22,317 nucleotides of DNA from positions 1-22,317 of the IMG/VR virus record IMGVR_UViG_3300017613_002427; one strand, given 5' to 3'. Position 1 is the first letter of the stretch. Each line of letters begins with the position of its first letter. The DNA comes from a virus. Positions 7,152 to 14,808 of this stretch are shown in pieces. Below the pieces are notes generated by a model that saw nothing but the letters and a program-made list of their open reading frames with translations, made no database searches and was not told the origin of the DNA. The position numbers and the translations under genes are program-made.

Positions 7152-7210
7152 CCGGGTAAGCGGGAGTGAGATTCTCCCGGGCAGCTACGGCTGTTCCTAT
7201 TACAGGAGAA
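7152..7210 (+). promoter_or_regulatory. Structured leader with competing hairpins over the SD
   Basis: The 66-nt gap folds in several ways. CGGGAG (7161-7166) pairs with CTCCCG (7174-7179). CAGC-TACG-GCTG (7182-7193) forms a hairpin with a UACG tetraloop of the stable UNCG class. TCCT (7195-7198) faces AGGA (7204-7207) of the SD. Alternatively TTCTCC (7172-7177) pairs with GGAGAA (7205-7210), hiding the SD of the 7216 gene and excluding the first hairpin. This is compatible with translational control, from sequence only. Confidence 0.4.
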
Positions 7211-7215
7211 AGATT

Positions 7216-8136
7216 ATGAGTTTAACACATTTTCCAAACGGTATCACAAGCTTTGGCGTACCTGTCTTAGGTGGCGGGTCAATCGTAACAACAGGGAAGA
7301 TCTTCTTCGTCGATTCAGGAGCTGGGTCTGATGGCAATAGTGGGAAAGATCCGGGTCAGCCATTCGCTACTATCGATTACGCAGTCGGGAAGTGTACGGC
7401 TAGTAACGGAGATCATATTATCGTTATGCCGGGTCATGCGGAAACCATTGCATCTGCAACTTCACTTGCCCTAGATGTGGCTGGTGTCACAGTTATCGGA
7501 CTGGGAAGAGGGTCAGATAGACCGGTTCTTAACTTCTCTGCAACTGGTAGCCTTATTCCAATCTCAGCTGCAAACGTCGTTTTGCAGAACTTTCTGTTCA
7601 CCGGTGGGATCGATGCCATCGTCAACATGGTTACGATATCTGCTGCTGATGTTGGTATCTATGGCCTTGAGCTGAGAGATGTTACCGGACAGATGGTTAG
7701 CGGTATTACCACAACTGCCGCAGCTGATAGGTTAACTATCGACGGGTATCGGTTCAATGGAGCTGCTGCTGCTGGATGTGATACAGCAATTAGCATTGTT
7801 GGTGGAGAGGGCATTAATCTTCGTAACCTGTGGATCGACGGAAACTTTGCGGTCGCTTGTGTTGAGGGGGTTACTACAGCAGCTACTAATCTGACTATTG
7901 GCGGAACTGATCAATCAAGCTATTTTCGTACTCGAAATGCTGCTGATGTTATTATCACTCTTGTTGCAACTGGAACAGGGTTTGTAGGCCCTAACCTTCA
8001 TATGCGATTACAGGATAACGCTGACAACATTACGGAAGCTATGGTGGGAGCTGACATGCAGTTTATGCAGCCAATCCATATTTGTAATGCTGATGGCGAG
8101 TCTTCAATCGTGACTGACATCACAGCCTCAAGCTAA
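7216..8136 (+). CDS. Right-handed beta-helix surface protein
   Basis: A 306-aa protein. After a short N-terminus with a GGG segment it has FFVDSGAGSDGNSGKDPGQ then PFATIDYAV, the entry signature of pectate-lyase-like beta-helix proteins. Rungs with regular small-hydrophobic strands follow: DHIIVMPGHAETI, AGVTVIGLGRG, AANVVLQNFLFTGG, ADVGIYGLELRDV, GINLRNLWIDG and ATNLTIGG. No catalytic carboxylate cluster can be assigned, so a structural (head fibre or decoration) role is as likely as depolymerase activity. The start is ATG 7216 with AGGAG at 7204-7208. It is flanked by a structured leader and a terminator, so it may be a separately regulated cistron. Confidence 0.7.
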   Translation: MSLTHFPNGITSFGVPVLGGGSIVTTGKIFFVDSGAGSDGNSGKDPGQPFATIDYAVGKCTASNGDHIIVMPGHAETIASATSLALDVAGVTVIGLGRGSDRPVLNFSATGSLIPISAANVVLQNFLFTGGIDAIVNMVTISAADVGIYGLELRDVTGQMVSGITTTAAADRLTIDGYRFNGAAAAGCDTAISIVGGEGINLRNLWIDGNFAVACVEGVTTAATNLTIGGTDQSSYFRTRNAADVIITLVATGTGFVGPNLHMRLQDNADNITEAMVGADMQFMQPIHICNADGESSIVTDITASS

Positions 8137-8166
8137 ACAGGAGTAGCCTATACGACAAACTTAACC

Positions 8167-8220
8167 GAAAGCCTAAAACATGAAGAGGATAGGGACACGC
8201 TTACCTTCAAACAGGCTTTC
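8167..8220 (+). promoter_or_regulatory. Anti-terminator-like helix interlocked with terminator
   Basis: GAAAGCCT (8167-8174) is the perfect complement of AGGCTTTC (8213-8220). The second arm lies inside the loop of the terminator hairpin at 8183-8231 and shares its last two bases with the top of that stem. The order a-b-a'-b' allows either a competing helix or an H-type pseudoknot. Confidence 0.45.
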
Positions 8221-8239
8221 TCTATCCTCTTTTCATTTT
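8183..8239 (+). terminator. Strong terminator hairpin upstream of adaptor gene
   Basis: AAGAGGATAGGGA (8183-8195) pairs with 8219-8231 (UUCUCUAUCCUCU-type arm) over 13 bp with a single G-U pair; the inner AAGAGGATAG/CTATCCTCTT is perfect. It is followed by TTCATTTT (8232-8239). The loop is 23 nt. The adaptor SD (GGAG, 8240-8243) begins right at its end, so the hairpin could also affect initiation at 8250. Confidence 0.7.
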
Positions 8240-8249
8240 GGAGCAGCCA

Positions 8250-9140
8250 ATGGAACTAAGCGATATCCGAAAAAGAGTCAGGTCGATCATCCGGGAACCT
8301 CGTGAGAACTTTGTAAAGGATGACGAACTCAACGACTGGTCAAACGATGCATCATTCGAGGCCACTAAGGATCTTAACTACCCATGGAAGGAGCAAACGC
8401 TTCATGGTGTAGAGGAACAGGCTGACTATGACTATGCCGCTGACTTCATCAAGCTCCACCCGCTCCTGCTCCCGTTCTTTAACAAAAAGGAGCTCAAAAA
8501 GCGTGGGTTGAAGTATCTGGAGTCTCAATATTCTAATATCTTAACAGCTGATGGAGTGGATCAGCCCGAACATTATTATATCCGTTTTCTTGATAAGTTC
8601 TCAATCTATCCACCACCAAAACTTCAAGACTCCGGCACCGCTACTGCCGGTTCTGGTCTCACTACGCTTATCGACAGTTCGGCCAGCTTCACAGATACTT
8701 ACATCGGTTACTCTATCCGAAACATAACAGACGGCAGCAATGGCCTGATTACAGCTGTCACAAGCACAACAGAACTCACAGCAGCTCTTTCTGGCGGCAC
8801 AGGAGATGTCTGGGCAGATGCTGACACCTACAAGATCAACCGGGCTGGAACGATCCCATATGTCTACAAAGAAACTGCCATGGCTGACGATGATGATGAA
8901 AGTGCTATCGCCGCTGAGTTCCCATACCTCATCATCTACCGGGTAGCGAATATGGCATATCTAAAATCTAACCAAGCGGACACAGCCTCGATGGTTCAGA
9001 CCAAATCTACCCGCTACGACACACTCTACGCTAACGAGTTTGCTCGTGCGAAGAAACAAGTCAACCAGCTTGTCCGAGGGTACATGGGAAGAACGAAGTC
9101 ACCTATTACTTACTCACAACATCATAGAGTGAGGACATAA
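8250..9140 (+). CDS. Head-tail adaptor protein with inserted beta module
   Basis: A 296-aa protein. The N-terminus MELSDIRKRVRSIIREP followed by DDELNDWSNDASFEATKDL is the helical L-x-x-I-R-x-R...W-x-N/D-x-A pattern of phage connector/adaptor proteins that sit under the portal. The C-terminal part (FPYLIIYRVANMAYLKSNQ, YANEFARAKKQVNQLVRGYM) is also helical, as expected for that family. Residues about 128-197 interrupt the fold with a beta module also found three times in the next gene. I chose ATG 8250, with GGAG at 8240-8243, over the in-frame TTG at 8238. It overlaps the nozzle gene by one base. The adaptor identity rests on N-terminal pattern plus position before the nozzle. Confidence 0.7.
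   Translation: MELSDIRKRVRSIIREPRENFVKDDELNDWSNDASFEATKDLNYPWKEQTLHGVEEQADYDYAADFIKLHPLLLPFFNKKELKKRGLKYLESQYSNILTADGVDQPEHYYIRFLDKFSIYPPPKLQDSGTATAGSGLTTLIDSSASFTDTYIGYSIRNITDGSNGLITAVTSTTELTAALSGGTGDVWADADTYKINRAGTIPYVYKETAMADDDDESAIAAEFPYLIIYRVANMAYLKSNQADTASMVQTKSTRYDTLYANEFARAKKQVNQLVRGYMGRTKSPITYSQHHRVRT
8634..8840 (+). repeat. Beta module copy A (in adaptor)
   Basis: Encodes a ~70-aa segment with LTTLIDSSASFT, YIGYSIRNITDGSNGLI, STTELTAALSGG and W-x-x-A-D-x-Y. The same succession of motifs (TLIDSAA-x-FT, VG-x-x-I-x-N-x-TD, SATE, LSGG, W...D-x-Y) appears in the nozzle protein at 9913, 10393 and, more divergently, 11713. Confidence 0.75.
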
Positions 9141-12100
9141 TGCCTAAACAAGACTTATACCACATAACCGGGCCGTTTGGTGTGGACAGGAGAGACTCTG
9201 CTATCGTCAAACATCAGCCCGGGATCCTATACGAGCTGAGGAACTACCTTGTCCACAATGGCAATATCGAGGTGAGGGAGGGGATGACAAACGCTCTCTC
9301 TACCCTTGATGGGAATAATTTCACATCTCTTCAGGCTGGCTATCGGATCCTCGCACTCCACCGATACTACGGCCTAGACGCTCTGGAAGCTGAAGTAAAA
9401 GAGTTCTACGCAGCTGTAAACGGTGCCGAAAATGCAACCTTACGTAAATGGAGTGGCACACAATGGGACACGCTTCCTCTTCCACCCGGGATTACCCTCA
9501 CAAAGGATGTCCAAGGAAACTTCGAGCAGCTCAAGGACCGGACGTACTACACCAATCAAAAAGAGCCCGTCCTTATGATCAAAAAGGAAACCGATCAGGT
9601 GTTCGAGGCGGGTATTCCAGACGCAGATCCTGAGCTTGAGATAGCCTATATGGAAACTCTCACTGAGGCTGATGATCAGGCTGACCTGATTGCTACTCCT
9701 GATCGCTGGAGATTCTATACAGATGGCGGAACAAACATGGTGCGTCACTTCCTCGATGGTGGTTTTGAACGTCACACAGAAGGGGATTTCGGCCTGACTC
9801 TCGAACAGTCAGACTTCTCAGCTGGTAAAACGCTCATCGGTGTCTATCATCTTCCAGCCGAGCTCAACCTTGAATGGTTCTATGCGATAACAAAATGGAA
9901 CGATCCAACCAACAACACTGTCTCGTCAGGCTCAGCAGATGGCGTTACCCTCACAGACTCAGCTGCTACCTTTACCACAGCTCATGTCGGGCTACAGATA
10001 GAAAACGTAACAGATGAGTCTACCGCAGTTATTCTCCAGTGGAATAGTGCTACCGAAGTCATCACAACAGAGCTCTCTGGCGGTTCCGATAACAACTGGC
10101 AGACTAACGACGTCTACACAATGGGATCCCGCTCAACCCTAAACGACTACATAGCAATCGACATATTCCGGTTCACCAAGATCGACATCGATGAGGTAGC
10201 GTTTGAGCTCTCGTCTTTTCCTCCTGATGCCTCTGGCGACTTCTCCAAAGGCTTTCATGTCACGATCTACACTGACTCTGATATGGACCACTTTCACATG
10301 ATACAACGGACCATGCTGGCAGAGTGGGCGATGAACCCATATAGCAACAAGCTCTTTTTTGGTCGGTTCCGTAAGCAATGGTTTATCGATATCCAGAGTG
10401 CGGCAACAGCTGGGAGTTCAGGAACGACTCTCATTAATTCTGCTGCTGTCTTTACCGCTGGCGATGTAGGTAAGGAGATCAAGAACCTTACTGACAATAC
10501 AAGTGGGACAGTTGCTACTTATGTGAGCGCTACGGAAATAACCACCTCCATCGGGAACTGGAACGATGGCGATGAATATGAGCTTGCTGATGACTGGTCA
10601 ACGATCAACTATATCAAGGTCCACATCCAATCTAACGCCCAGTCAACTGGCACTAACGCAGCCCGTATAACAGTCGATAATATCCGGCTGCTCAAAACCC
10701 CACCGCTTCCCTCTGAGCTCTCTCTTCAAGTAGCTACCTGTGATGCAATCGAGTCGTGGGTGAACAATGCGACTGGAGCAGCGATCGAAAATAACTACGT
10801 CTATGCAACAGAAGGAGTATCATGTAAAAAGATTCCAACTCTTGTTACAGCAAAGTATGACTGGGCTGGCATTAAGGATCTAAGTGTTTATGGGGAAGGG
10901 ACGGAGGTAGATGGATCTGATGTCTGCATATTCGATGTTTGTGGAGACATTGAAGCTCTTGGAACCGTGGTAACGACAATAAAGTTTTATGATGATGCTG
11001 GAGAGACAGCAGAGGGAACGTTCACTGTTTTTGGAAATCTCAAAAATGTTCAGCAGCGTTACATTCACAAGCAGGAATTTGAGACTAGCAATACGGTATC
11101 CGATTTCGACTGGACATCAGTAGACTATATGCTTGTTAAAAACGTAGGCATTCCTACGAACACTAATACTTTTGGTGTTTTATATATCGATCATGTCCGG
11201 TTTCAGAAAGCCTCTGCCTCCAAACTCATCAATAAGTTCATGCCGCTCGACCTTATCGTGGCCGACGCTTTCAATCGAGGCATCGACCATTACTTCCCAG
11301 AAGGCGGTATAGTAGACACCGTTTCAGACTGGCTCTTTCAAGCCTACGCCAACTTCACTCGTCAAGCAACTGGTCAAGGCCAGCTAATTTTTCCGGAATA
11401 TACACATGGCCGATATAAGATAGGCGACTACTCTTTAGCCTCCATGCAGCTCCAAGTTGATGCTGGTGGTGCTATGACAGTCACCTTTAACCAGAACGAT
11501 GACCTGACAGAATATGAAGAGTTTAACTTCAATCTCGATGGCTTCCTCTTCCCAAAGCAGCAAAACAAGACTGGTAACTGGATGGGGATCGACTGGGTTG
11601 AGATCTCAGGCACACCAACTGATGAGCTCTCGATATGGATCTCTACACCAGACATAAGGGACATTGCCAAAATAACGTTCCGGTTCTACGCTAATGCTAA
11701 TGCAAACTTTGAAGCAGGTACTGGCAAACATACCGGAGGGAATGCTTCTAAAGTGCTGGTTTCAGCTGGTGCAGATTTTACCGTAGCTCTTATCGGCAAA
11801 CGTATCCGAAACGAAAACTGGGTAACTGGAGATCCCGGGAACAGGTGGGGGATTGTTGGATGGGTACTTCCTAACAAGATAGGTGCATGGGGGATGGTAT
11901 GGGATACTGATGACGAGTTTACAATCGATACCTATGGCGGAAAAGGATTCTTGTTTGATAAAGAAGGGATTGGTGGCAAACCTGTTCCTGATGCCAATAA
12001 CTATTACGAGTACGTCCTCGATACAAATACCATGTTTGGAAGCCTTGGTGGAGTTAGTAAAGGATATAACAAGGCTCTTGAATACCCGGCTGAGAACGAA

Positions 12101-13672
12101 GAAACTCTTATTGCTGTTCGTGAGCTTGCTAAAGACTACGGCCTCCAGCGTGTCTATAAAGAAGAAGGCAAAGATGGCTGGTGGCAAGGTATCCTCACGT
12201 GGAAGAGAAAAGACATGATCCCTCATTTAGATGACAACTCTGCATGGTCATCACTTCAAGCTATCGCAGCTCATGAAATTATCGTTCAAGCATCAAGCGA
12301 GAAAAACGCTATTATCAACTTTCAAGATTTCAAGATGACAAAGAAGGGAGCGGTAAAAGGCGATAACATCACGTATAAGATCAAGTTGGAAGACGAGCTT
12401 GGCTATCTAGGCCCAGCATCTGAACCCTCTCACAAGATAACAGTTACAGGTAACGATATCAACCTAGCCGATATCGTAGTTCCTTACGACACCCGTATCG
12501 TTCGCAAGCGTATCTATAGAACAGACTCAATCGGCTCGTTTCGCTACCTAGACACAATCGACAGATTAGAAACCTCATACCTCGACCAGATCCCGGAAGA
12601 TCTCTTAGGCCCAATTATAGAGCCTGATGTCTATAAACCACCAAAGTCGGCTCACATGCGAAAAGTTGATAACCGGATGCTCTACATTGACGTCATCGAC
12701 AGGCGTGGTACTCGTCGTTCATCTCGCTTCCATCTCTCTCTCCCGTTCATACCTCATCAGTGTATGGATAAAGACGCATTCGATCTCAATCCAGATGACG
12801 GCCAGAAATCTATCTGGGGTGAGTTCTATTACGGCTATCTGCTCGCATGGAAGGAAAGAAGCTTCTACACTGTTGACATGAACACGTTTGAGAAGTCTCC
12901 CCGTGACCTCACGATCGGCTGTATAGCTCCACTCTCTGTTGCCTCGATCCCTAATGTCGGTTTTGGCTGGCTCTCACATGAAGGCGTGATCTTCGGCGAC
13001 CACACAAACATCGATAAGGATACCGGCGAGCAGATCTGGGACGACATTAAAGGCTATACTCCAGAAGAGCTCTCTCATGCGGTAGGCTGGTATAACGACC
13101 GCTACTATTACATCTTCTTCGGAAGTGACAGTAGCGTATACAACACCAAAGGGTTTGCCTGCTACATGCCAACAAAGCTGTGGACGGAGATAACAGACTG
13201 GAACGTTCAGTGTGTATCCAAGTGGACAGGCGGGACAGATAGTAGTGAGATCTATACAGGCTCTGATTTTGGCTTTATCAACAAGCTCTTCGATGGTGAG
13301 GAAGATCTTGATGATGATGTCACAAACGCAACCTCTCAAATCACAAGCCGGCTCCGTGCGATTGACTATGATTTCGGGAAACCTCACGTTGACAAGTATA
13401 TCAACTGGATCATCTTCCATGCGAAGAACCTCTCAAGCGATCCATCTCGTAAATCTCTCTTGACCGTTACTCCTTATTACGACCAGATCCCAACGACCCC
13501 GCTTGATGACGAAGAGATCCGGCTCTCTACCTATAAGAAATATGACTTATGCCAAGATCCCGGCGTTAACGGCACACTCGTTGGTTTCTCTATCGATGGC
13601 AAGAAACGGCACGCTATCAAGGAGCTCACACTAGATATTAACGATCAAGGGTTCAGGCCCGATCAGGAATAG
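9140..13672 (+). CDS. Giant tail nozzle/hub-like protein with beta modules
   Basis: A 1510-aa protein. The N-terminus GPFGVDRRDSAIVKHQPG, then LRNYLVHNGNIEVREGM, follows the G-x-D...LxN...G-x-x-x-x-R-x-G pattern of podoviral nozzle/tail tubular B-type proteins. Residues 1060-1510 look like the usual core, with repeated strand and aromatic motifs (RMLYIDVIDRRGTRRSSRFH, WGEFYYGYLLAWKERSFYTV, VGFGWLSHEGVIFG, YNDRYYYIFF) in the manner of a beta-propeller. Between them lie beta-sandwich, CBM-like regions (about 180-520, 530-692 and 700-930) carrying three copies of a ~70-aa module (258-328, 418-483, 858-933). Typical nozzle proteins are roughly 600-800 aa, so about half of this one is added material. 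SD GAGGA is at 9131-9135. The role is inferred from position and N-terminus. Confidence 0.65.
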   Translation: MPKQDLYHITGPFGVDRRDSAIVKHQPGILYELRNYLVHNGNIEVREGMTNALSTLDGNNFTSLQAGYRILALHRYYGLDALEAEVKEFYAAVNGAENATLRKWSGTQWDTLPLPPGITLTKDVQGNFEQLKDRTYYTNQKEPVLMIKKETDQVFEAGIPDADPELEIAYMETLTEADDQADLIATPDRWRFYTDGGTNMVRHFLDGGFERHTEGDFGLTLEQSDFSAGKTLIGVYHLPAELNLEWFYAITKWNDPTNNTVSSGSADGVTLTDSAATFTTAHVGLQIENVTDESTAVILQWNSATEVITTELSGGSDNNWQTNDVYTMGSRSTLNDYIAIDIFRFTKIDIDEVAFELSSFPPDASGDFSKGFHVTIYTDSDMDHFHMIQRTMLAEWAMNPYSNKLFFGRFRKQWFIDIQSAATAGSSGTTLINSAAVFTAGDVGKEIKNLTDNTSGTVATYVSATEITTSIGNWNDGDEYELADDWSTINYIKVHIQSNAQSTGTNAARITVDNIRLLKTPPLPSELSLQVATCDAIESWVNNATGAAIENNYVYATEGVSCKKIPTLVTAKYDWAGIKDLSVYGEGTEVDGSDVCIFDVCGDIEALGTVVTTIKFYDDAGETAEGTFTVFGNLKNVQQRYIHKQEFETSNTVSDFDWTSVDYMLVKNVGIPTNTNTFGVLYIDHVRFQKASASKLINKFMPLDLIVADAFNRGIDHYFPEGGIVDTVSDWLFQAYANFTRQATGQGQLIFPEYTHGRYKIGDYSLASMQLQVDAGGAMTVTFNQNDDLTEYEEFNFNLDGFLFPKQQNKTGNWMGIDWVEISGTPTDELSIWISTPDIRDIAKITFRFYANANANFEAGTGKHTGGNASKVLVSAGADFTVALIGKRIRNENWVTGDPGNRWGIVGWVLPNKIGAWGMVWDTDDEFTIDTYGGKGFLFDKEGIGGKPVPDANNYYEYVLDTNTMFGSLGGVSKGYNKALEYPAENEETLIAVRELAKDYGLQRVYKEEGKDGWWQGILTWKRKDMIPHLDDNSAWSSLQAIAAHEIIVQASSEKNAIINFQDFKMTKKGAVKGDNITYKIKLEDELGYLGPASEPSHKITVTGNDINLADIVVPYDTRIVRKRIYRTDSIGSFRYLDTIDRLETSYLDQIPEDLLGPIIEPDVYKPPKSAHMRKVDNRMLYIDVIDRRGTRRSSRFHLSLPFIPHQCMDKDAFDLNPDDGQKSIWGEFYYGYLLAWKERSFYTVDMNTFEKSPRDLTIGCIAPLSVASIPNVGFGWLSHEGVIFGDHTNIDKDTGEQIWDDIKGYTPEELSHAVGWYNDRYYYIFFGSDSSVYNTKGFACYMPTKLWTEITDWNVQCVSKWTGGTDSSEIYTGSDFGFINKLFDGEEDLDDDVTNATSQITSRLRAIDYDFGKPHVDKYINWIIFHAKNLSSDPSRKSLLTVTPYYDQIPTTPLDDEEIRLSTYKKYDLCQDPGVNGTLVGFSIDGKKRHAIKELTLDINDQGFRPDQE
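9913..10125 (+). repeat. Beta module copy B (nozzle)
   Basis: Encodes GVTLTDSAATFT, VGLQIENVTDESTAV, SATEVITTELSGG and W-Q-x-N-D-x-Y. It is embedded in a larger sandwich, between LEWFYAITKWNDP and LNDYIAIDIFRF, so it reads as an insertion into a surface loop. Confidence 0.75.
10393..10590 (+). repeat. Beta module copy C (nozzle)
   Basis: Encodes GTTLINSAAVFT, VGKEIKNLTDNTSGTV, SATEITTS and W-N-D-G-D-x-Y. It is inserted between KQWFIDIQSAA and STINYIKVHIQSN, strands of the surrounding sandwich domain. Closest in pattern to copies A and B. Confidence 0.75.
10730..11215 (+). other. CBM-like sandwich region of nozzle, AT-richer
   Basis: Encodes a ~160-aa jelly-roll-like domain: IESWVNNATG, YATEGVSCKKIP, YDWAGIKDLSVYGEG, ATTIKFYDDAGE-type strand and a final YIDHVRFQKAS. 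The positions of strands resemble carbohydrate-binding sandwiches. G+C in 10981-11100 is 48 of 120 (40%), against 28 of 60 (47%) in 12601-12660. The codon choice shifts to TTT/GTT/GGA, suggesting separate acquisition. Confidence 0.45.
11713..11938 (+). repeat. Beta module copy D, divergent (nozzle)
   Basis: Encodes KVLVSAGADFT, LIGKRIRNENWVTGDP, IVGWVLPN and W-D-T-D-D-x-F-T-I-D. The order of motifs matches copies A-C but SATE and LSGG are lost. It follows ITFRFYANANANFEAG, again at a strand end of a sandwich. Confidence 0.45.
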
Positions 13673-13674
13673 CC

Positions 13675-14808
13675 ATGGGACATGAAAAACTACCTCAAGA
13701 TTATGAGCCCGGAGCGATCCAGAAGGTAATCGAACGGCTTAAGATGTCGATTACCGGGTCGGAGCTCAAACGAACGAAAGATCTCTATGACACCAGTCAA
13801 GAGCTCAAGAAGCAGATAGCTGATCTTGAGAAACAGCTGACTGAGAAGATACAAACGCTCGGTGATGAGCGGGCTCCTACTCAGGTCAATCTACCCGTTC
13901 CTCAAAACCTCAAGGTATGGGAGATGGGCACGTGGGGCTGGGCAACTGTCGATCCCTTTATGCGGTGGAAGTATATCGGCAAGATCCAAGGATATGAGTT
14001 CTACGGGTCGCAGAATGAAGGGTTCACACCACAGTCAGACCCCTACCTCCAGTCTGGCTATCATTACGGAACGGGTACTGCTGGCTCTCCAGATACCTAT
14101 CTAAAGACAGAGGATACTGGAACACCAGCCAATACGCATGTTCTTGATACCCGGTTGATCCAAGTAACCCTTGACAAACAGCAGTACGAAGGCAACGACG
14201 AAGGTGGGATCTACTACAAACTCACCCTTGAGAACACCACACAAGGCACCAGCGGCCCGATCGCAGCTCTTGCCTACCGCCCCTCCGACAAAAAGCATCA
14301 GATCAAGGCAACTGGCGTCACATGGGTAGAAGGCGATAAGTGGGTCATCAAGAACTATCCATCGAACAAGCTATTTAACATAGGCGCTCTCAGCACATTC
14401 AACAAGCGAGCTGGGAACTTCTATGTTGTTGCCCGGTCAATCGGCAAGGGCAATGCTGCGTCAGCCTTCACCTTAGAGGTGACAAGCGAAGGGCCGACCA
14501 GCTCAGAGGATCTCACAACTCCTACGATTGTTGAGCCTATCCATACGGATGGGACAACCTGCCCACTTAATGCCAGCGGCCAACCTGAATATGGTGGTGC
14601 TGGAGGAGCTGTAGTTCCGTGGACTTCTATCGTTGCAGGCACTCGTGAGACCGATCACTTTAACTGGTTCGGCATAGAGTGGTGCAACGTAGAGATAGTC
14701 TACAACACGATTGACGAGGATGACGGGACAGCCGACATATTCTACCGGGTTAAACGAACCGGTGTAACTGTTGACGATGTTGTTGACGAAGAAACGGGGC
14801 TTGATTAA
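13675..14808 (+). CDS. Tail appendage protein: coiled coil plus FN3-like domain
   Basis: A 377-aa protein. Residues 25-62 form a heptad-like, charged helix (TKDLYDTSQELKKQIADLEK then QLTEKIQTL), probably a trimeric stalk. Then a beta-rich body begins NLPVPQNLKVWEMGTWGWAT with IQGYEFYGSQ, like an FN3 start, followed by a second sandwich (IQVTLDKQQYEG, IYYKLTLENTTQG, RAGNFYVVARSIG). The C-terminus is TADIFYRVKRTGV. It starts at ATG 13675 with AGGA at 13665-13668, two bases after the nozzle stop, and overlaps the next start by TAATG. It is plausibly the adaptor that fixes fibres to the nozzle; the assignment is from architecture and place. Confidence 0.65.
   Translation: MGHEKLPQDYEPGAIQKVIERLKMSITGSELKRTKDLYDTSQELKKQIADLEKQLTEKIQTLGDERAPTQVNLPVPQNLKVWEMGTWGWATVDPFMRWKYIGKIQGYEFYGSQNEGFTPQSDPYLQSGYHYGTGTAGSPDTYLKTEDTGTPANTHVLDTRLIQVTLDKQQYEGNDEGGIYYKLTLENTTQGTSGPIAALAYRPSDKKHQIKATGVTWVEGDKWVIKNYPSNKLFNIGALSTFNKRAGNFYVVARSIGKGNAASAFTLEVTSEGPTSSEDLTTPTIVEPIHTDGTTCPLNASGQPEYGGAGGAVVPWTSIVAGTRETDHFNWFGIEWCNVEIVYNTIDEDDGTADIFYRVKRTGVTVDDVVDEETGLD

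Noticed and set aside
2458-8174. GCCTAA(R) hexamer recurring in several intergenic regions
   Set aside because: The same hexamer also occurs inside genes (for example near 9141, 15358, 16896, 20131), so there is no evidence of a specific site.
8180-8305. A 41-codon ORF from ATG 8180 crossing the terminator
   Set aside because: It has no SD, overlaps the start of the adaptor gene out of frame, and is explained by the terminator inverted repeat.
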